This document shows, piece by piece, positions 1-6,131 of a stretch of DNA of 7,167 bases. Where the stretch lies: assembly GCA_021775715.1 (NCBI GenBank), contig JAJFHI010000230.1:1-7167 (forward strand), written 5' to 3'. Origin of the DNA: Hyphomicrobiaceae bacterium (GTDB lineage Bacteria; Pseudomonadota; Alphaproteobacteria; Rhizobiales; Hyphomicrobiaceae). Within the stretch, counting starts at the first letter, position 1; the number at the start of each line of letters is the position of its first letter. The translations under genes were made by a program, and so were the position numbers. The notes below the pieces were generated by a model. That model did no database searches, was not told the DNA's origin, and saw only the letters and a list, made by a program, of their open reading frames with translations.

Positions 1-2
1 TC

Positions 3-2768
3 CGCGCCATGGAACCGATGTACGGGGCTGCCCCAAGCGAGCAGCAGGTTCGAGCGCTCGCCGTAGACGGCGCGAGTGCGACAACCTGGGAAAGGAATGC
101 GCGCCGTGACGAGGTGAAGGTCGGGCATCTGTGCGAAGAAGCGCTCGGCCTCAACGAAGGTGAGCTGTCGACAAAGGTCGATGATTTCGCGCGCCACGTG
201 CATCAGGGTGATCGGGAACGCCTGAAGCTGTTGTTGTGGTCGATCAAGGAGGGCAACGGCGGTCGCATCAAGACCGACTTCCGCATGCGTCACTCCGACA
301 ATACTTATCGGTGGTTCGAACTTGAAGCTTCGAGCGTGCCAAGCGCCGACCCGCGCAACGTCCGCTGCGTTGGGCTGATGCGCGATGTCACGGAGATGAA
401 GCGCGCGCATGATCGTTTGCTGCATGATGCGGTCCACGACAGCCTCACGGGACTGCCGAACCGAGAACTCTTCCTCGACCGTGTGAAGGTTGCCGTGCAG
501 CGTGCTGAACGCGAGCCGGATTTCCAGCCGACCATTCTGTTTATCGATATCGACAAGTTCAAAAGCGTCAACGACTCGTTTGGCCTCGTGGTCGGCGACA
601 GTTTGTTGTTGACAGTCGGCCGGCGCTTGCAAAAACATCTCGATCCGCAGGACACGCTTGCTCGTGTCGGTGGTGACCAGTTTGCCGTGTTGTTTGTCTG
701 CAACAAGGATGCTGGGACGCTGGCGAAAATCGGAGAGGAAATTCGCACTTCGCTAAGGTCACCGATCAAGATCGCCGGTCAGGAGATTATGTTGACTGCC
801 TCTCTGGGGCTGTCGCTTTGGGATGGGGATGTTGGAACATCGGAAGATCTGCTTAAGGAAGCAGAGGTCGCGATGTATCGGGCCAAACGTGCAGGTGCCG
901 ACCGTATTGAGATTTTCCACGCTTCGATGCGAGGTGAGCGTGACGAACGCGTTATTGTTGAAAGCAATCTACGCAAAGCGCTCGAACGCGGACAAATCAA
1001 GGTTCTGTTCCAGCCGATCGTATACCTGCCAACGGAAGAACTAGCCGGCTTTGAAGCGCTGGTGCGTTGGGAGCATCCTAAACTTGGCGTGCTGACACCA
1101 GATACGTTTATACCGGTGGCTGAAGAATCTGATTTGATCGTCAAGCTAGGCTCGTACGTGTTGATGCGGGCAGCCCACACCGCCGCGCGTTGGCACAAGG
1201 AACTGCCGCGTTCTGAACATCCGCTGTTTGTCAGCGTCAATATTTCAAGCCGACAATTGTTCCGTCAGGATTTGATTCAGGAAATTCGCCACATCGTCGG
1301 TCAAGCCGTTGTGCCGCCAGGGGCGTTACGTCTTGAACTCACCGAGTCATTGCTGATGCAGAATCCTGAGCAGGCGATTGAAATGATGGAGATGCTGAGC
1401 GCTGCTGGGGCGAAGCTATCCCTGGATGATTTTGGCACCGGTTATTCCAACTTCTCTTATCTTGAACGCTTTCCCGTGAACTCGATCAAGATCGATCGCT
1501 CGCTCGTGCAATCAAGTTCGAATGGCGAAGGATCGGGGTCGGCAATCGTCCGATCGATGGTTGCTCTGGCTCATGAACTCGGCAAGACGGTTGTCGCGGA
1601 AGGCGTCGAGCGGCCTGACGATGTCAGCTTCCTGCGTTCGATTGGTTGCGAGTATGCACAGGGCTTTTATTACGGCGAGCCGATGCGTGACCGTGATGTG
1701 ATTCAGCTTCTCAGGATCGTGCGCAAGACCGAACGAAAGATGGAAGGCCGCAACTTCTTCCGCACCAAATCAAAGAAGGCTGCAAAGGCAGCAGGGGGCA
1801 AAACCGGCGCATCAAAGGGTGTTGAAGCGCGTTCCGGCGGGACGCCGCCGAAGAAAGACAATGTCACAGACGTGCCGCCACCACATTCTGGCGTCAACGG
1901 ACAAGCCATGCCGCCACCAACATCACCGTCGCAGCGACCGCCGCCGTCAGCGCCTCAAGCGGGTAACCCGCGCGGCAAGGCAAAACCGGCTGCGAGCGGC
2001 ATCGAACAACCGAAGGTGCCGCCGCACTCACAGCCGCAGCCTCCGTCTCAGCCGTCGGCTTCTGCACAACACACTGCGAAAACTCAGCCACCAAGTGGGC
2101 CATCGCCGGGAGCTAGGACCACACCTCCGTTGCCAAATGGATGGACACCACCGCCGGGCGTTCGCACGAATGGTACCGCGCCAGTGCCGCAAACGTCGCC
2201 GACATCAGTCACACCGCCGGCAAACGCAACGCCGCCAAAAGGTGCGCCAACGATGACGGTACAACGACAACCTCCTCGAGGTAGTGCGCCGCAACCGCCT
2301 TTGCCTTCCTCGGCAGGAGCCCTGGGGCCAATTCCTGGAACAAAGACGCAGCCACCAGCAGCGGCCAACCTGCCACCGCTACCTGAAGTTGCCCCAAGCG
2401 TGCCATCGTCGTCTTCGCTGCCGCCAGACCGTGCACCGCCACCAATTCCAAATGAAGCGAGTGCGCAGCAGGGCGGTGTTGTACGAACTCCTAATCAGGA
2501 GAATGCCAGTGCGCCGCACCCGGCATCTCCGGCTAAGGGGGGCACTCCGTCGTCAAACACGGCTCCTCGATCGGCCAATGGAAAGTCGCCACCTCCCGTT
2601 ATCGGTAAGGGTTCGCCAGCACCACTCTCAGCTGAAACGCCAGCAACACCATTGCCGGACTACACCAAGCTGCCAGCCGGTATTGCCGCAAGTCTTGCGC
2701 GCCTTGCAGGCGATCAGGCGCCGTTGCCACCAGCAGCAACACCGAAGTCTAAAAAGACGGGCACTTGA
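3..2768 (+). CDS. PAS-GGDEF-EAL cyclic-di-GMP phosphodiesterase with long Pro-rich tail (5' partial)
   Basis: This is a cyclic-di-GMP turnover protein. Numbering is from the ATG at 9. Residues about 22-133 form a PAS/PAC sensor ending in GLMRDVTEMKRAHDRL. A GGDEF domain (about 134-300) follows, opening with DSLTGLPNR at 144-152. Its signature is GGDQF (221-225), so the conserved Glu is Gln, and the inhibitory RxxD site reads DPQD. I infer that it is a weak or inactive cyclase, perhaps a GTP-sensing domain. The EAL domain (about 320-570) keeps EAL 349-351, LTES 444-447, DDFGTG 473-478, AEGVE 530-534 and QGFYYGEP 551-558, as expected of an active phosphodiesterase. A basic linker (573-610) leads into a disordered Pro/Ser/Thr/Gln tail (612-919). 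The frame stays open to the left edge, and no upstream ribosome site can be judged. The protein may therefore begin earlier, with more sensor or membrane domains. The domain call is very sure; the start is not. Confidence 0.93.
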   Translation, partial: RAMEPMYGAAPSEQQVRALAVDGASATTWERNARRDEVKVGHLCEEALGLNEGELSTKVDDFARHVHQGDRERLKLLLWSIKEGNGGRIKTDFRMRHSDNTYRWFELEASSVPSADPRNVRCVGLMRDVTEMKRAHDRLLHDAVHDSLTGLPNRELFLDRVKVAVQRAEREPDFQPTILFIDIDKFKSVNDSFGLVVGDSLLLTVGRRLQKHLDPQDTLARVGGDQFAVLFVCNKDAGTLAKIGEEIRTSLRSPIKIAGQEIMLTASLGLSLWDGDVGTSEDLLKEAEVAMYRAKRAGADRIEIFHASMRGERDERVIVESNLRKALERGQIKVLFQPIVYLPTEELAGFEALVRWEHPKLGVLTPDTFIPVAEESDLIVKLGSYVLMRAAHTAARWHKELPRSEHPLFVSVNISSRQLFRQDLIQEIRHIVGQAVVPPGALRLELTESLLMQNPEQAIEMMEMLSAAGAKLSLDDFGTGYSNFSYLERFPVNSIKIDRSLVQSSSNGEGSGSAIVRSMVALAHELGKTVVAEGVERPDDVSFLRSIGCEYAQGFYYGEPMRDRDVIQLLRIVRKTERKMEGRNFFRTKSKKAAKAAGGKTGASKGVEARSGGTPPKKDNVTDVPPPHSGVNGQAMPPPTSPSQRPPPSAPQAGNPRGKAKPAASGIEQPKVPPHSQPQPPSQPSASAQHTAKTQPPSGPSPGARTTPPLPNGWTPPPGVRTNGTAPVPQTSPTSVTPPANATPPKGAPTMTVQRQPPRGSAPQPPLPSSAGALGPIPGTKTQPPAAANLPPLPEVAPSVPSSSSLPPDRAPPPIPNEASAQQGGVVRTPNQENASAPHPASPAKGGTPSSNTAPRSANGKSPPPVIGKGSPAPLSAETPATPLPDYTKLPAGIAASLARLAGDQAPLPPAATPKSKKTGT
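1842..2759 (+). other. Low-complexity Pro-rich coding segment (disordered tail)
   Basis: This part of the cyclic-di-GMP gene encodes about 305 residues dominated by Pro, Ser, Thr, Ala, Gln and Gly, with many PPP, TPP and PxxP runs and no visible fold. Codons of the CCG/CCA/GCN type recur, which leaves long open frames on the other strands and frames; those are artefacts of composition. Only the last stretch regains a pattern: PDYTKLPAGIAASLARLAG looks like a short amphipathic helix, followed by a basic end (PKSKKTGT). The tail could be a flexible tether, a partner-binding segment or a polar-localisation region. None of these is shown by the sequence. Confidence 0.8.
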
Positions 2769-2797
2769 TTTTGTGTTTGCTCCCGGCCGGATGATGC

Positions 2798-2820
2798 GCC
2801 GAGTTTTACCGAACTCAGGC
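2798..2820. terminator. Possible bidirectional hairpin between convergent genes
   Basis: GCC-GAGTT (2798-2805) pairs with AACTC-GGC (2812-2820) around the loop TTACCG, giving eight base pairs with one bulged A at 2817. It lies between the stop of the cyclic-di-GMP gene and the stop of yqgE, and it overlaps the last codons of yqgE. Neither side carries a T tract, so intrinsic termination would be weak. A short palindrome, CCGGCCGG, lies at 2783-2790. Confidence 0.3.
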
Positions 2821-3429
2821 GTGACCGGCGTCGGCCACCAGGTGTAATGGATCAATTCCTAGGCGCGTTAAAGCCGTCGAATACTTGTCGGGAAGACCCG
2901 TTTGGAAGACAAGGTCGGGGTCAGCTGGGCAATTCAACCACCCGTTTGCCTGGATCTCATCTTCTAGTTGACCCGCCGACCATCCGGCGTAGCCGAGCGC
3001 GAGGATTGCCTGCTCTGGACCGTCGCCTTCGGCGATCGCCCGAAGAATGTCGACCGTCGCCGTCAGGCACATATGTTTGTCGATCTCGAGCGTTGAATCG
3101 TCGGCAAAGTAGTCGGATGAGTGCAGGACAAATCCGCGGCCTGTTTCAACGGGTCCGCCGACGTGGATCGGCAGTGCAGCAACATTGCTGGGCATCAAAT
3201 CGACGTCAGGCTGTACACCGATCTCGAGCTTCGAGAGCAGATCCGCAAAAGAAATATTCGATGCGGATTTATTGATAATCAGCCCCATCGCACCCTCAGC
3301 TGAGTGCGCGCACACGTAGATAACTGACCGCTCAAAGCGTCGATCGGTCATCAAGGGCATTGCGACGAGGAGCTGGCCGTCCAGATATCCCTCGTTGTCG
3401 GACTGTTTTGACTTCTGCATCATCTTCAT
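2815..3429 (-). CDS. YqgE/AlgH family protein (UPF0301, DUF179)
   Basis: From the ATG at 3429 the product has 204 residues, the usual family size. Family signatures are easy to see: MTDRRFERSVIY at 27-38, EGAMGLIINK at 45-54, GGPVETGRGFVLHS at 91-104 and GYAGWSAGQLEDEI at about 147-159. The biochemical role of the family is not settled; the name AlgH comes from an alginate-regulation locus in Pseudomonas. No signal peptide is visible, so it is probably cytoplasmic. An upstream TTG at 3519 is also in frame, but it would add 30 residues with no family resemblance. ATGs at 3429, 3423 and 3420 are all possible starts, and none has a strong Shine-Dalgarno sequence. The gene is divergent from the DsbD-like gene and convergent with the cyclic-di-GMP gene. 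The family call is very sure. Confidence 0.95.
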   Translation of the reverse strand: MKMMQKSKQSDNEGYLDGQLLVAMPLMTDRRFERSVIYVCAHSAEGAMGLIINKSASNISFADLLSKLEIGVQPDVDLMPSNVAALPIHVGGPVETGRGFVLHSSDYFADDSTLEIDKHMCLTATVDILRAIAEGDGPEQAILALGYAGWSAGQLEDEIQANGWLNCPADPDLVFQTGLPDKYSTALTRLGIDPLHLVADAGHA

Positions 3430-3477
3430 GAGCTGAGTGTACCGTCGTATTGCGCCCCCTGTGAAGATGTAGATTGG

Positions 3478-3516
3478 CCTAAGAGTCAGGCATAATTGCG
3501 GGGTATATGCACAATG
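3478..3516 (-). promoter_or_regulatory. Weak candidate promoter for yqgE
   Basis: Read on the minus strand, TTGCAT is followed after 18-19 bases by TTATGC/TATGCC, roughly 50 bases before the likely ATG at 3429. The -10 match is poor. It is offered only because divergent transcription requires a promoter in this gap. Confidence 0.2.
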
Positions 3517-3523
3517 CAAGGTT

Positions 3524-3551
3524 CAAGTCGTGCTCATGGCAACGTGACTTG
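3524..3551. repeat. Inverted repeat in the divergent yqgE / dsbD-like gap
   Basis: CAAGTC (3524-3529) and GACTTG (3546-3551) are perfect 6-base inverted arms separated by 16 bases. The spacing suits a dimeric regulator site between divergent genes, but arms this short can arise by chance. Confidence 0.3.
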
Positions 3552-3578
3552 CTGTTGATCACTTGCCTGTGAGATATC

Positions 3579-4580
3579 ATGATTATGCGAACGGCAAGAT
3601 TGGAACACATGGCCACTATGTCACTATCAACACCGGCTTTGCCGAAAAAGAGCGCTGAGGTGCTCTCGAATTCTATGGCGCTGTTTGCCAATCGGTTGGG
3701 CGGCCGCACTGTCCGGCTTGCACTAACGTTGCTCTTTATTGTCGTCGCATTTGCTCACGAGCCGACGATGTCTCAGGCGGTTGCCGGAGAGCAAACTGGG
3801 CGGGGTGATTGGCAGGAGGCCTACAAGTCTCGCACACGCCTGTTGGCAGGGGATATGCCTGATGCGTCCGCCGGAAAAGAACTCTACGCCGGCGTGGAGC
3901 TTCGTCTTGCACCGAAATGGAAAACCTACTGGCGCAGTCCCGGTGAGGCCGGTGGCGTGCCGCCAACATTTGACTGGGCCGCTTCCAAGAACATCAAGGA
4001 TGTTGAGGTTGTTTACCCGGCACCGGTTCGCCTTGTGGCTGGCTATGGCGAGAACATCGGCTATCAAAGTGAAGTCATCTTTCCAGTGCGGCTAACGGTC
4101 GTCGACCTGGCCAAACCGATCGAGCTCAACCTCGATTTTATTTACGGCGCGTGCGAAGACATTTGCGTTCCAGCCAACGTCAATCTGTCTCTGGTGCTCG
4201 CACCTGGTGCAAGGCCACCCATTCCGCCGGGGTTGCTCGCAGCACTAACACGTGTTCCGCGACTCGCTTCGAGTCTGACGGCCAACGACCCGCGCATTGT
4301 CTCATCCGAATTTGTCCTGTCCGGTGACAAGCCGCATCTATCACTCGATATCGCATTTGGTGGCGATGATGTGGCAGCCGATGTTTTTGTCGAGGGTCCC
4401 GGCGGGTCCTACATCCCTATGAGCCGTCGCGTGAAGGATAAGGATCCTGCACCCGGCACGGCCCGTTTTGAAATCGACCTTTCAAAGGATGTAGAGCTTG
4501 CTGACCTCAAGGGCAAAAAACTGCGCGTTACGATTGTTGGTGATCGCGGACAGTCAGAATATGAACTGACGGCCAACTGA
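3579..4580 (+). CDS. Exported protein with stand-alone DsbD N-terminal (alpha-like) domain
   Basis: Numbering is from the ATG at 3579. A hydrophobic segment at 46-59 (LALTLLFIVVAFA), preceded by Arg residues, looks like a signal peptide with cleavage near SQA or VAG (65-70), so the mature protein should be periplasmic. The body resembles the DsbD/DsbC disulphide-corrector N-terminal domain: LRLAPKWKTYWRSPGEAGG at 108-126, GENIGYQSEVIFPVRL near 157-172, then YGACEDICVPAN at 189-200 with the Cys192-x3-Cys196 pair. In full-length DsbD this domain passes electrons from the membrane domain to periplasmic partners. Here both the eight-helix membrane domain and the C-terminal thioredoxin domain are absent, and residues 230-333 form a beta-rich region without Cys. 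The start is uncertain: 3585, 3609 (preceded by GGAACAC) and 3675 (a classical-length signal peptide) are alternatives. The partner is unknown. Confidence 0.85.
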   Translation: MIMRTARLEHMATMSLSTPALPKKSAEVLSNSMALFANRLGGRTVRLALTLLFIVVAFAHEPTMSQAVAGEQTGRGDWQEAYKSRTRLLAGDMPDASAGKELYAGVELRLAPKWKTYWRSPGEAGGVPPTFDWAASKNIKDVEVVYPAPVRLVAGYGENIGYQSEVIFPVRLTVVDLAKPIELNLDFIYGACEDICVPANVNLSLVLAPGARPPIPPGLLAALTRVPRLASSLTANDPRIVSSEFVLSGDKPHLSLDIAFGGDDVAADVFVEGPGGSYIPMSRRVKDKDPAPGTARFEIDLSKDVELADLKGKKLRVTIVGDRGQSEYELTAN

Positions 4581-4583
4581 CGG

Positions 4584-4607
4584 GCTGTACAGCGCAAATC
4601 GCGATTT
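4584..4607. repeat. Two adjacent perfect palindromes after the dsbD-like stop codon
   Basis: GCTGTACAGC (4584-4593) and AAATCGCGATTT (4596-4607) are each perfectly self-complementary and lie two bases apart, three bases after the stop codon. They have no loop and no following T tract, so they look more like protein-binding sites than an intrinsic terminator. Function is not established. Confidence 0.35.
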
Positions 4608-4641
4608 CATTTAAAAATGTCTCTTACTAACCGACATGTCT

Positions 4642-4669
4642 TTGCATGAACGTTTGTGCAGGCTATGAA
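4642..4669 (+). promoter_or_regulatory. Candidate promoter for the peroxiredoxin gene
   Basis: TTGCAT (4642-4647) and TATGAA (4664-4669) are separated by 16 bases, a fair sigma-70-like pair about 95 bases before the ATG at 4766. A palindrome, GACATGTC (4633-4640), lies directly upstream of the -35 element. The pair was found by eye only. Confidence 0.3.
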
Positions 4670-4737
4670 GGGGCTGCATGTAATTCTGCTGCGCCGAATG
4701 TACCTAGATGTGCATCGGTATCGTGTAGTTCCGGCCT

Positions 4738-4751
4738 AACGCGGCCGCGTT
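4738..4751 (+). promoter_or_regulatory. 14-base perfect palindrome abutting the peroxiredoxin ribosome site
   Basis: AACGCGGCCGCGTT is perfectly self-complementary. It ends two bases before the Shine-Dalgarno sequence GAAGGA (4753-4758), which sits seven bases before the ATG at 4766. In DNA it could be an operator. In RNA it could form a five-pair stem with a GGCC loop next to the ribosome site. Confidence 0.4.
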
Positions 4752-4765
4752 TGAAGGACAAGAAC

Positions 4766-5263
4766 ATGACCATCAAAGTTGGCGACCGTTTGCCAGAGGC
4801 AACCTTCACGATCATGGGGGCGGATGGTCCGCAACCTGTCACCACATCTGACGTGTTTAGCGGTAAGAAGGTTGCCTTGTTCGCTGTCCCTGGCGCATAT
4901 ACGCCAACCTGCCATGCGCAGCACATGCCAGGTTTCGTGTCACACATCGATGAGATCAAGGCCAAGGGTGCTGATGCGATCGCGTGCACAGGAGTCAACG
5001 ATGTCTTCGTGTTCGACCACTGGGGCAAAGAGTCTGGCGTTGGTGAAAACATCACCATGCTGGCCGACGGAAACGCTGATTTTGCCAAGGCCATTGGCTT
5101 GGAGATCGACCTCACAGGCTTTGGTCTCGGCATCCGCTCAAAGCGCTATTCAATGCTCGTGGACGACGGCGTTGTGAAGGTTTTGAATGTTGAAGACCTG
5201 CCACCGGAACATGACAAGTCGAGCGCGGCGACTCTGTGTTCCACGATAGCGGATACGGTTTAG
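4766..5263 (+). CDS. Prx5-type peroxiredoxin
   Basis: This thiol peroxidase of 165 residues reduces hydrogen peroxide and organic hydroperoxides in the cytoplasm. It belongs to the Prx5/AhpE-like group with the PGAxTPxC motif: PGAYTPTCH at 42-50, peroxidatic Cys49. Other family features are GVNDVFVFDHWGK at 76-88, MLADGNADFAKAIGLE at 98-113 and SKRYSMLVDDG at 125-135, where Arg127 is the likely active-site arginine. Additional Cys residues lie at 74 and 158; Cys158 near the C-terminus could resolve the sulfenic acid, or the enzyme may depend on an outside thiol such as glutathione or glutaredoxin. The start at 4766 has GAAGGA seven bases upstream, and the family N-terminus MTIKVGDRLPEATF begins there. 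An in-frame ATG at 4646 would add 40 residues unlike the family and is rejected. The gene lies 185 bases after the DsbD-like gene. Confidence 0.95.
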   Translation: MTIKVGDRLPEATFTIMGADGPQPVTTSDVFSGKKVALFAVPGAYTPTCHAQHMPGFVSHIDEIKAKGADAIACTGVNDVFVFDHWGKESGVGENITMLADGNADFAKAIGLEIDLTGFGLGIRSKRYSMLVDDGVVKVLNVEDLPPEHDKSSAATLCSTIADTV

Positions 5264-5300
5264 GTTTCTGTGGTTGAATTGCAGTATTTTCATGCCCTCA

Positions 5301-5472
5301 CGCTGTCGCTTATTGCTCCGATCGTTTGAGCGGAGCGAGATCGTGAATCGGCAGAGCCACTAACACTGTAGCCCCCGGCATCGTCGCAGAGAGTTATGTG
5401 TGCTCACGCTATTCCTCGCTGTCGCTCGGGCTCCGCACGGGCCGGGAACGATTCAGACACTCGCTTGTCGCT
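5301..5472. repeat. Three copies of a CGCT(T)GTCGCT motif
   Basis: CGCTGTCGCT occurs at 5301-5310 and again at 5417-5426, and CGCTTGTCGCT at 5462-5472. The first two are also near the shared words CTCACGCT and GCTCCG, so a longer diverged repeat may underlie them. Read on the minus strand the motif is AGCGACAGCG. Confidence 0.5.
5315..5336. repeat. Inverted repeat GCTCCG / CGGAGC
   Basis: GCTCCG (5315-5320) and CGGAGC (5331-5336) form a six-pair stem with a 10-base loop about 50 bases after the peroxiredoxin stop. No T tract follows on the + strand, so a terminator role is doubtful. Confidence 0.4.
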
Positions 5473-5481
5473 CGCGTCATC

Positions 5482-5493
5482 GCACCCGGGTGC
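5482..5493. repeat. Perfect 12-base palindrome
   Basis: GCACCCGGGTGC is fully self-complementary and lies inside the repeat-rich gap. It may be the core of a repetitive palindromic unit. Confidence 0.4.
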
Positions 5494-5530
5494 CACGCGT
5501 TGAGATTGAGTAAGGGGAAACGGCGGTCTC

Positions 5531-5559
5531 GCGATACGGCAACATCTTGCGGTATTCGC
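5531..5559. repeat. Imperfect stem-loop in the gap
   Basis: GCGATAC pairs with GTATTCGC (one bulge). After a G-G mismatch, GCAA pairs with TTGC around the loop CATC. That makes about eleven pairs in 29 bases, the longest hairpin seen in the gap. Neither strand has a following T tract. Confidence 0.4.
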
Positions 5560-5684
5560 TCGGCAGGTTGCAAGCATCCACGTTCGTGTGTTCCGGACAA
5601 ACGGTTCAAGGAAAACGACTAAACTAGAGGCCGGGGAACAACGCGGCCCGCTGCTTTGCTGCGCGGTACGCCCCCGTGAGGCCA

Positions 5685-6131
5685 CTAAAGAAACGGCGCC
5701 ATGCCTTGGCGTGCGAGTTCGTCGGCACGCTCGTTGTCCGGATGCCCGGCGTGGCCTTTGACCCAGTGCCATGAGACGTCATGTTGGCCGTTGATTTCGT
5801 CGAGCCGTTGCCACAGCTCTGCATTCTTGACCGGCTTTTTGGCGGCTGTCCGCCAATTGTTGCGCTTCCAGTTTTTGATCCATTCGGTGATGCCCTGCAT
5901 GACGTATTTGCTGTCGGTGTGCAGTGCGATCTTGGAACCGGAGGGCGGTGTTTCCAAAGCCGTGATGGCTGCGAGAAGTTCCATGCGGTTGTTGGTCGTT
6001 GATGGCTCGCCGCCGGACAGCTCATTGGTTTCGCCATCGACCATGATCAGCGCGCCCCAGCCGCCCGGGCCGGGATTTCCAGAACAAGCCCCATCGGTGT
6101 AGATGACATAGTCGGCAGTGGAAGTGGTCAC
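5685..6131 (-). CDS. rnhA: Ribonuclease HI
   Basis: This enzyme cuts the RNA strand of RNA-DNA hybrids in the cytoplasm, removing R-loops and helping to clear primers. The product has 148 residues, close to the 155 of the E. coli enzyme. All catalytic residues are in place: Asp13 in YTDGACSGNPGPGG, Glu51 in NNRMELLAAI, Asp73 in HTDSKYV, and His127 and Asp137 in WVKGHAGHPDNERADELA. These are offset by three from E. coli Asp10, Glu48, Asp70, His124 and Asp134. The basic protrusion is kept (WIKNWKRNNWRTAAKKPVKN). The start is a GTG at 6131 whose bases overlap the thrB stop codon (GTGA), which implies translational coupling to thrB. No in-frame ATG before the family N-terminus offers a better start. 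Identification is certain. Confidence 0.98.
   Translation of the reverse strand: MTTSTADYVIYTDGACSGNPGPGGWGALIMVDGETNELSGGEPSTTNNRMELLAAITALETPPSGSKIALHTDSKYVMQGITEWIKNWKRNNWRTAAKKPVKNAELWQRLDEINGQHDVSWHWVKGHAGHPDNERADELARQGMAPFL

Larger units (their letters stand above)
5264..5684. other. Gene-poor gap with short repeats and stem-loops
   Basis: These 421 bases lie between the convergent stops of the peroxiredoxin gene and rnhA. Open frames are present on both strands, but their translations are Arg/Ser/Cys-rich without a domain or a good ribosome site, so I call no gene. The stretch holds three copies of a CGCT(T)GTCGCT motif, an inverted repeat, a perfect 12-base palindrome and an imperfect hairpin, listed separately. 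The pattern suggests a dispersed intergenic repeat, and no strong terminator is seen. Confidence 0.6.

Noticed and set aside
1819..2847. Long open frames in other frames and on the minus strand across the Pro-rich tail
   Set aside because: They are caused by the repeated Pro/Ala/Gln codons of the real gene; their Arg/His- or Gly-rich translations have no domain.
2847..3303. Plus-strand open frames opposite yqgE
   Set aside because: They are antisense shadows of a well-conserved minus-strand gene and have no domain signature.
3430..3519. TTG start at 3519 for the YqgE/AlgH gene
   Set aside because: It would add 30 residues with no family similarity; the ATG at 3429 gives the usual length.
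4646..4765. An N-terminal extension of the peroxiredoxin from the ATG at 4646
   Set aside because: The 40 added residues are Cys/Ser-rich and unlike the family, while the ATG at 4766 has a well-spaced GAAGGA and gives the normal length.
5640..5684. A rho-independent terminator after rnhA
   Set aside because: GC-rich words such as GCTGCTTTGCTGC are direct rather than inverted repeats, and no T tract follows on the minus strand.
5398..5772. Open frames on both strands of the prx-rnhA gap, partly overlapping rnhA
   Set aside because: Arg/Ser/Cys-rich translation, no ribosome site, no recognisable family, and the DNA has repeat-like structure that explains the patterns.
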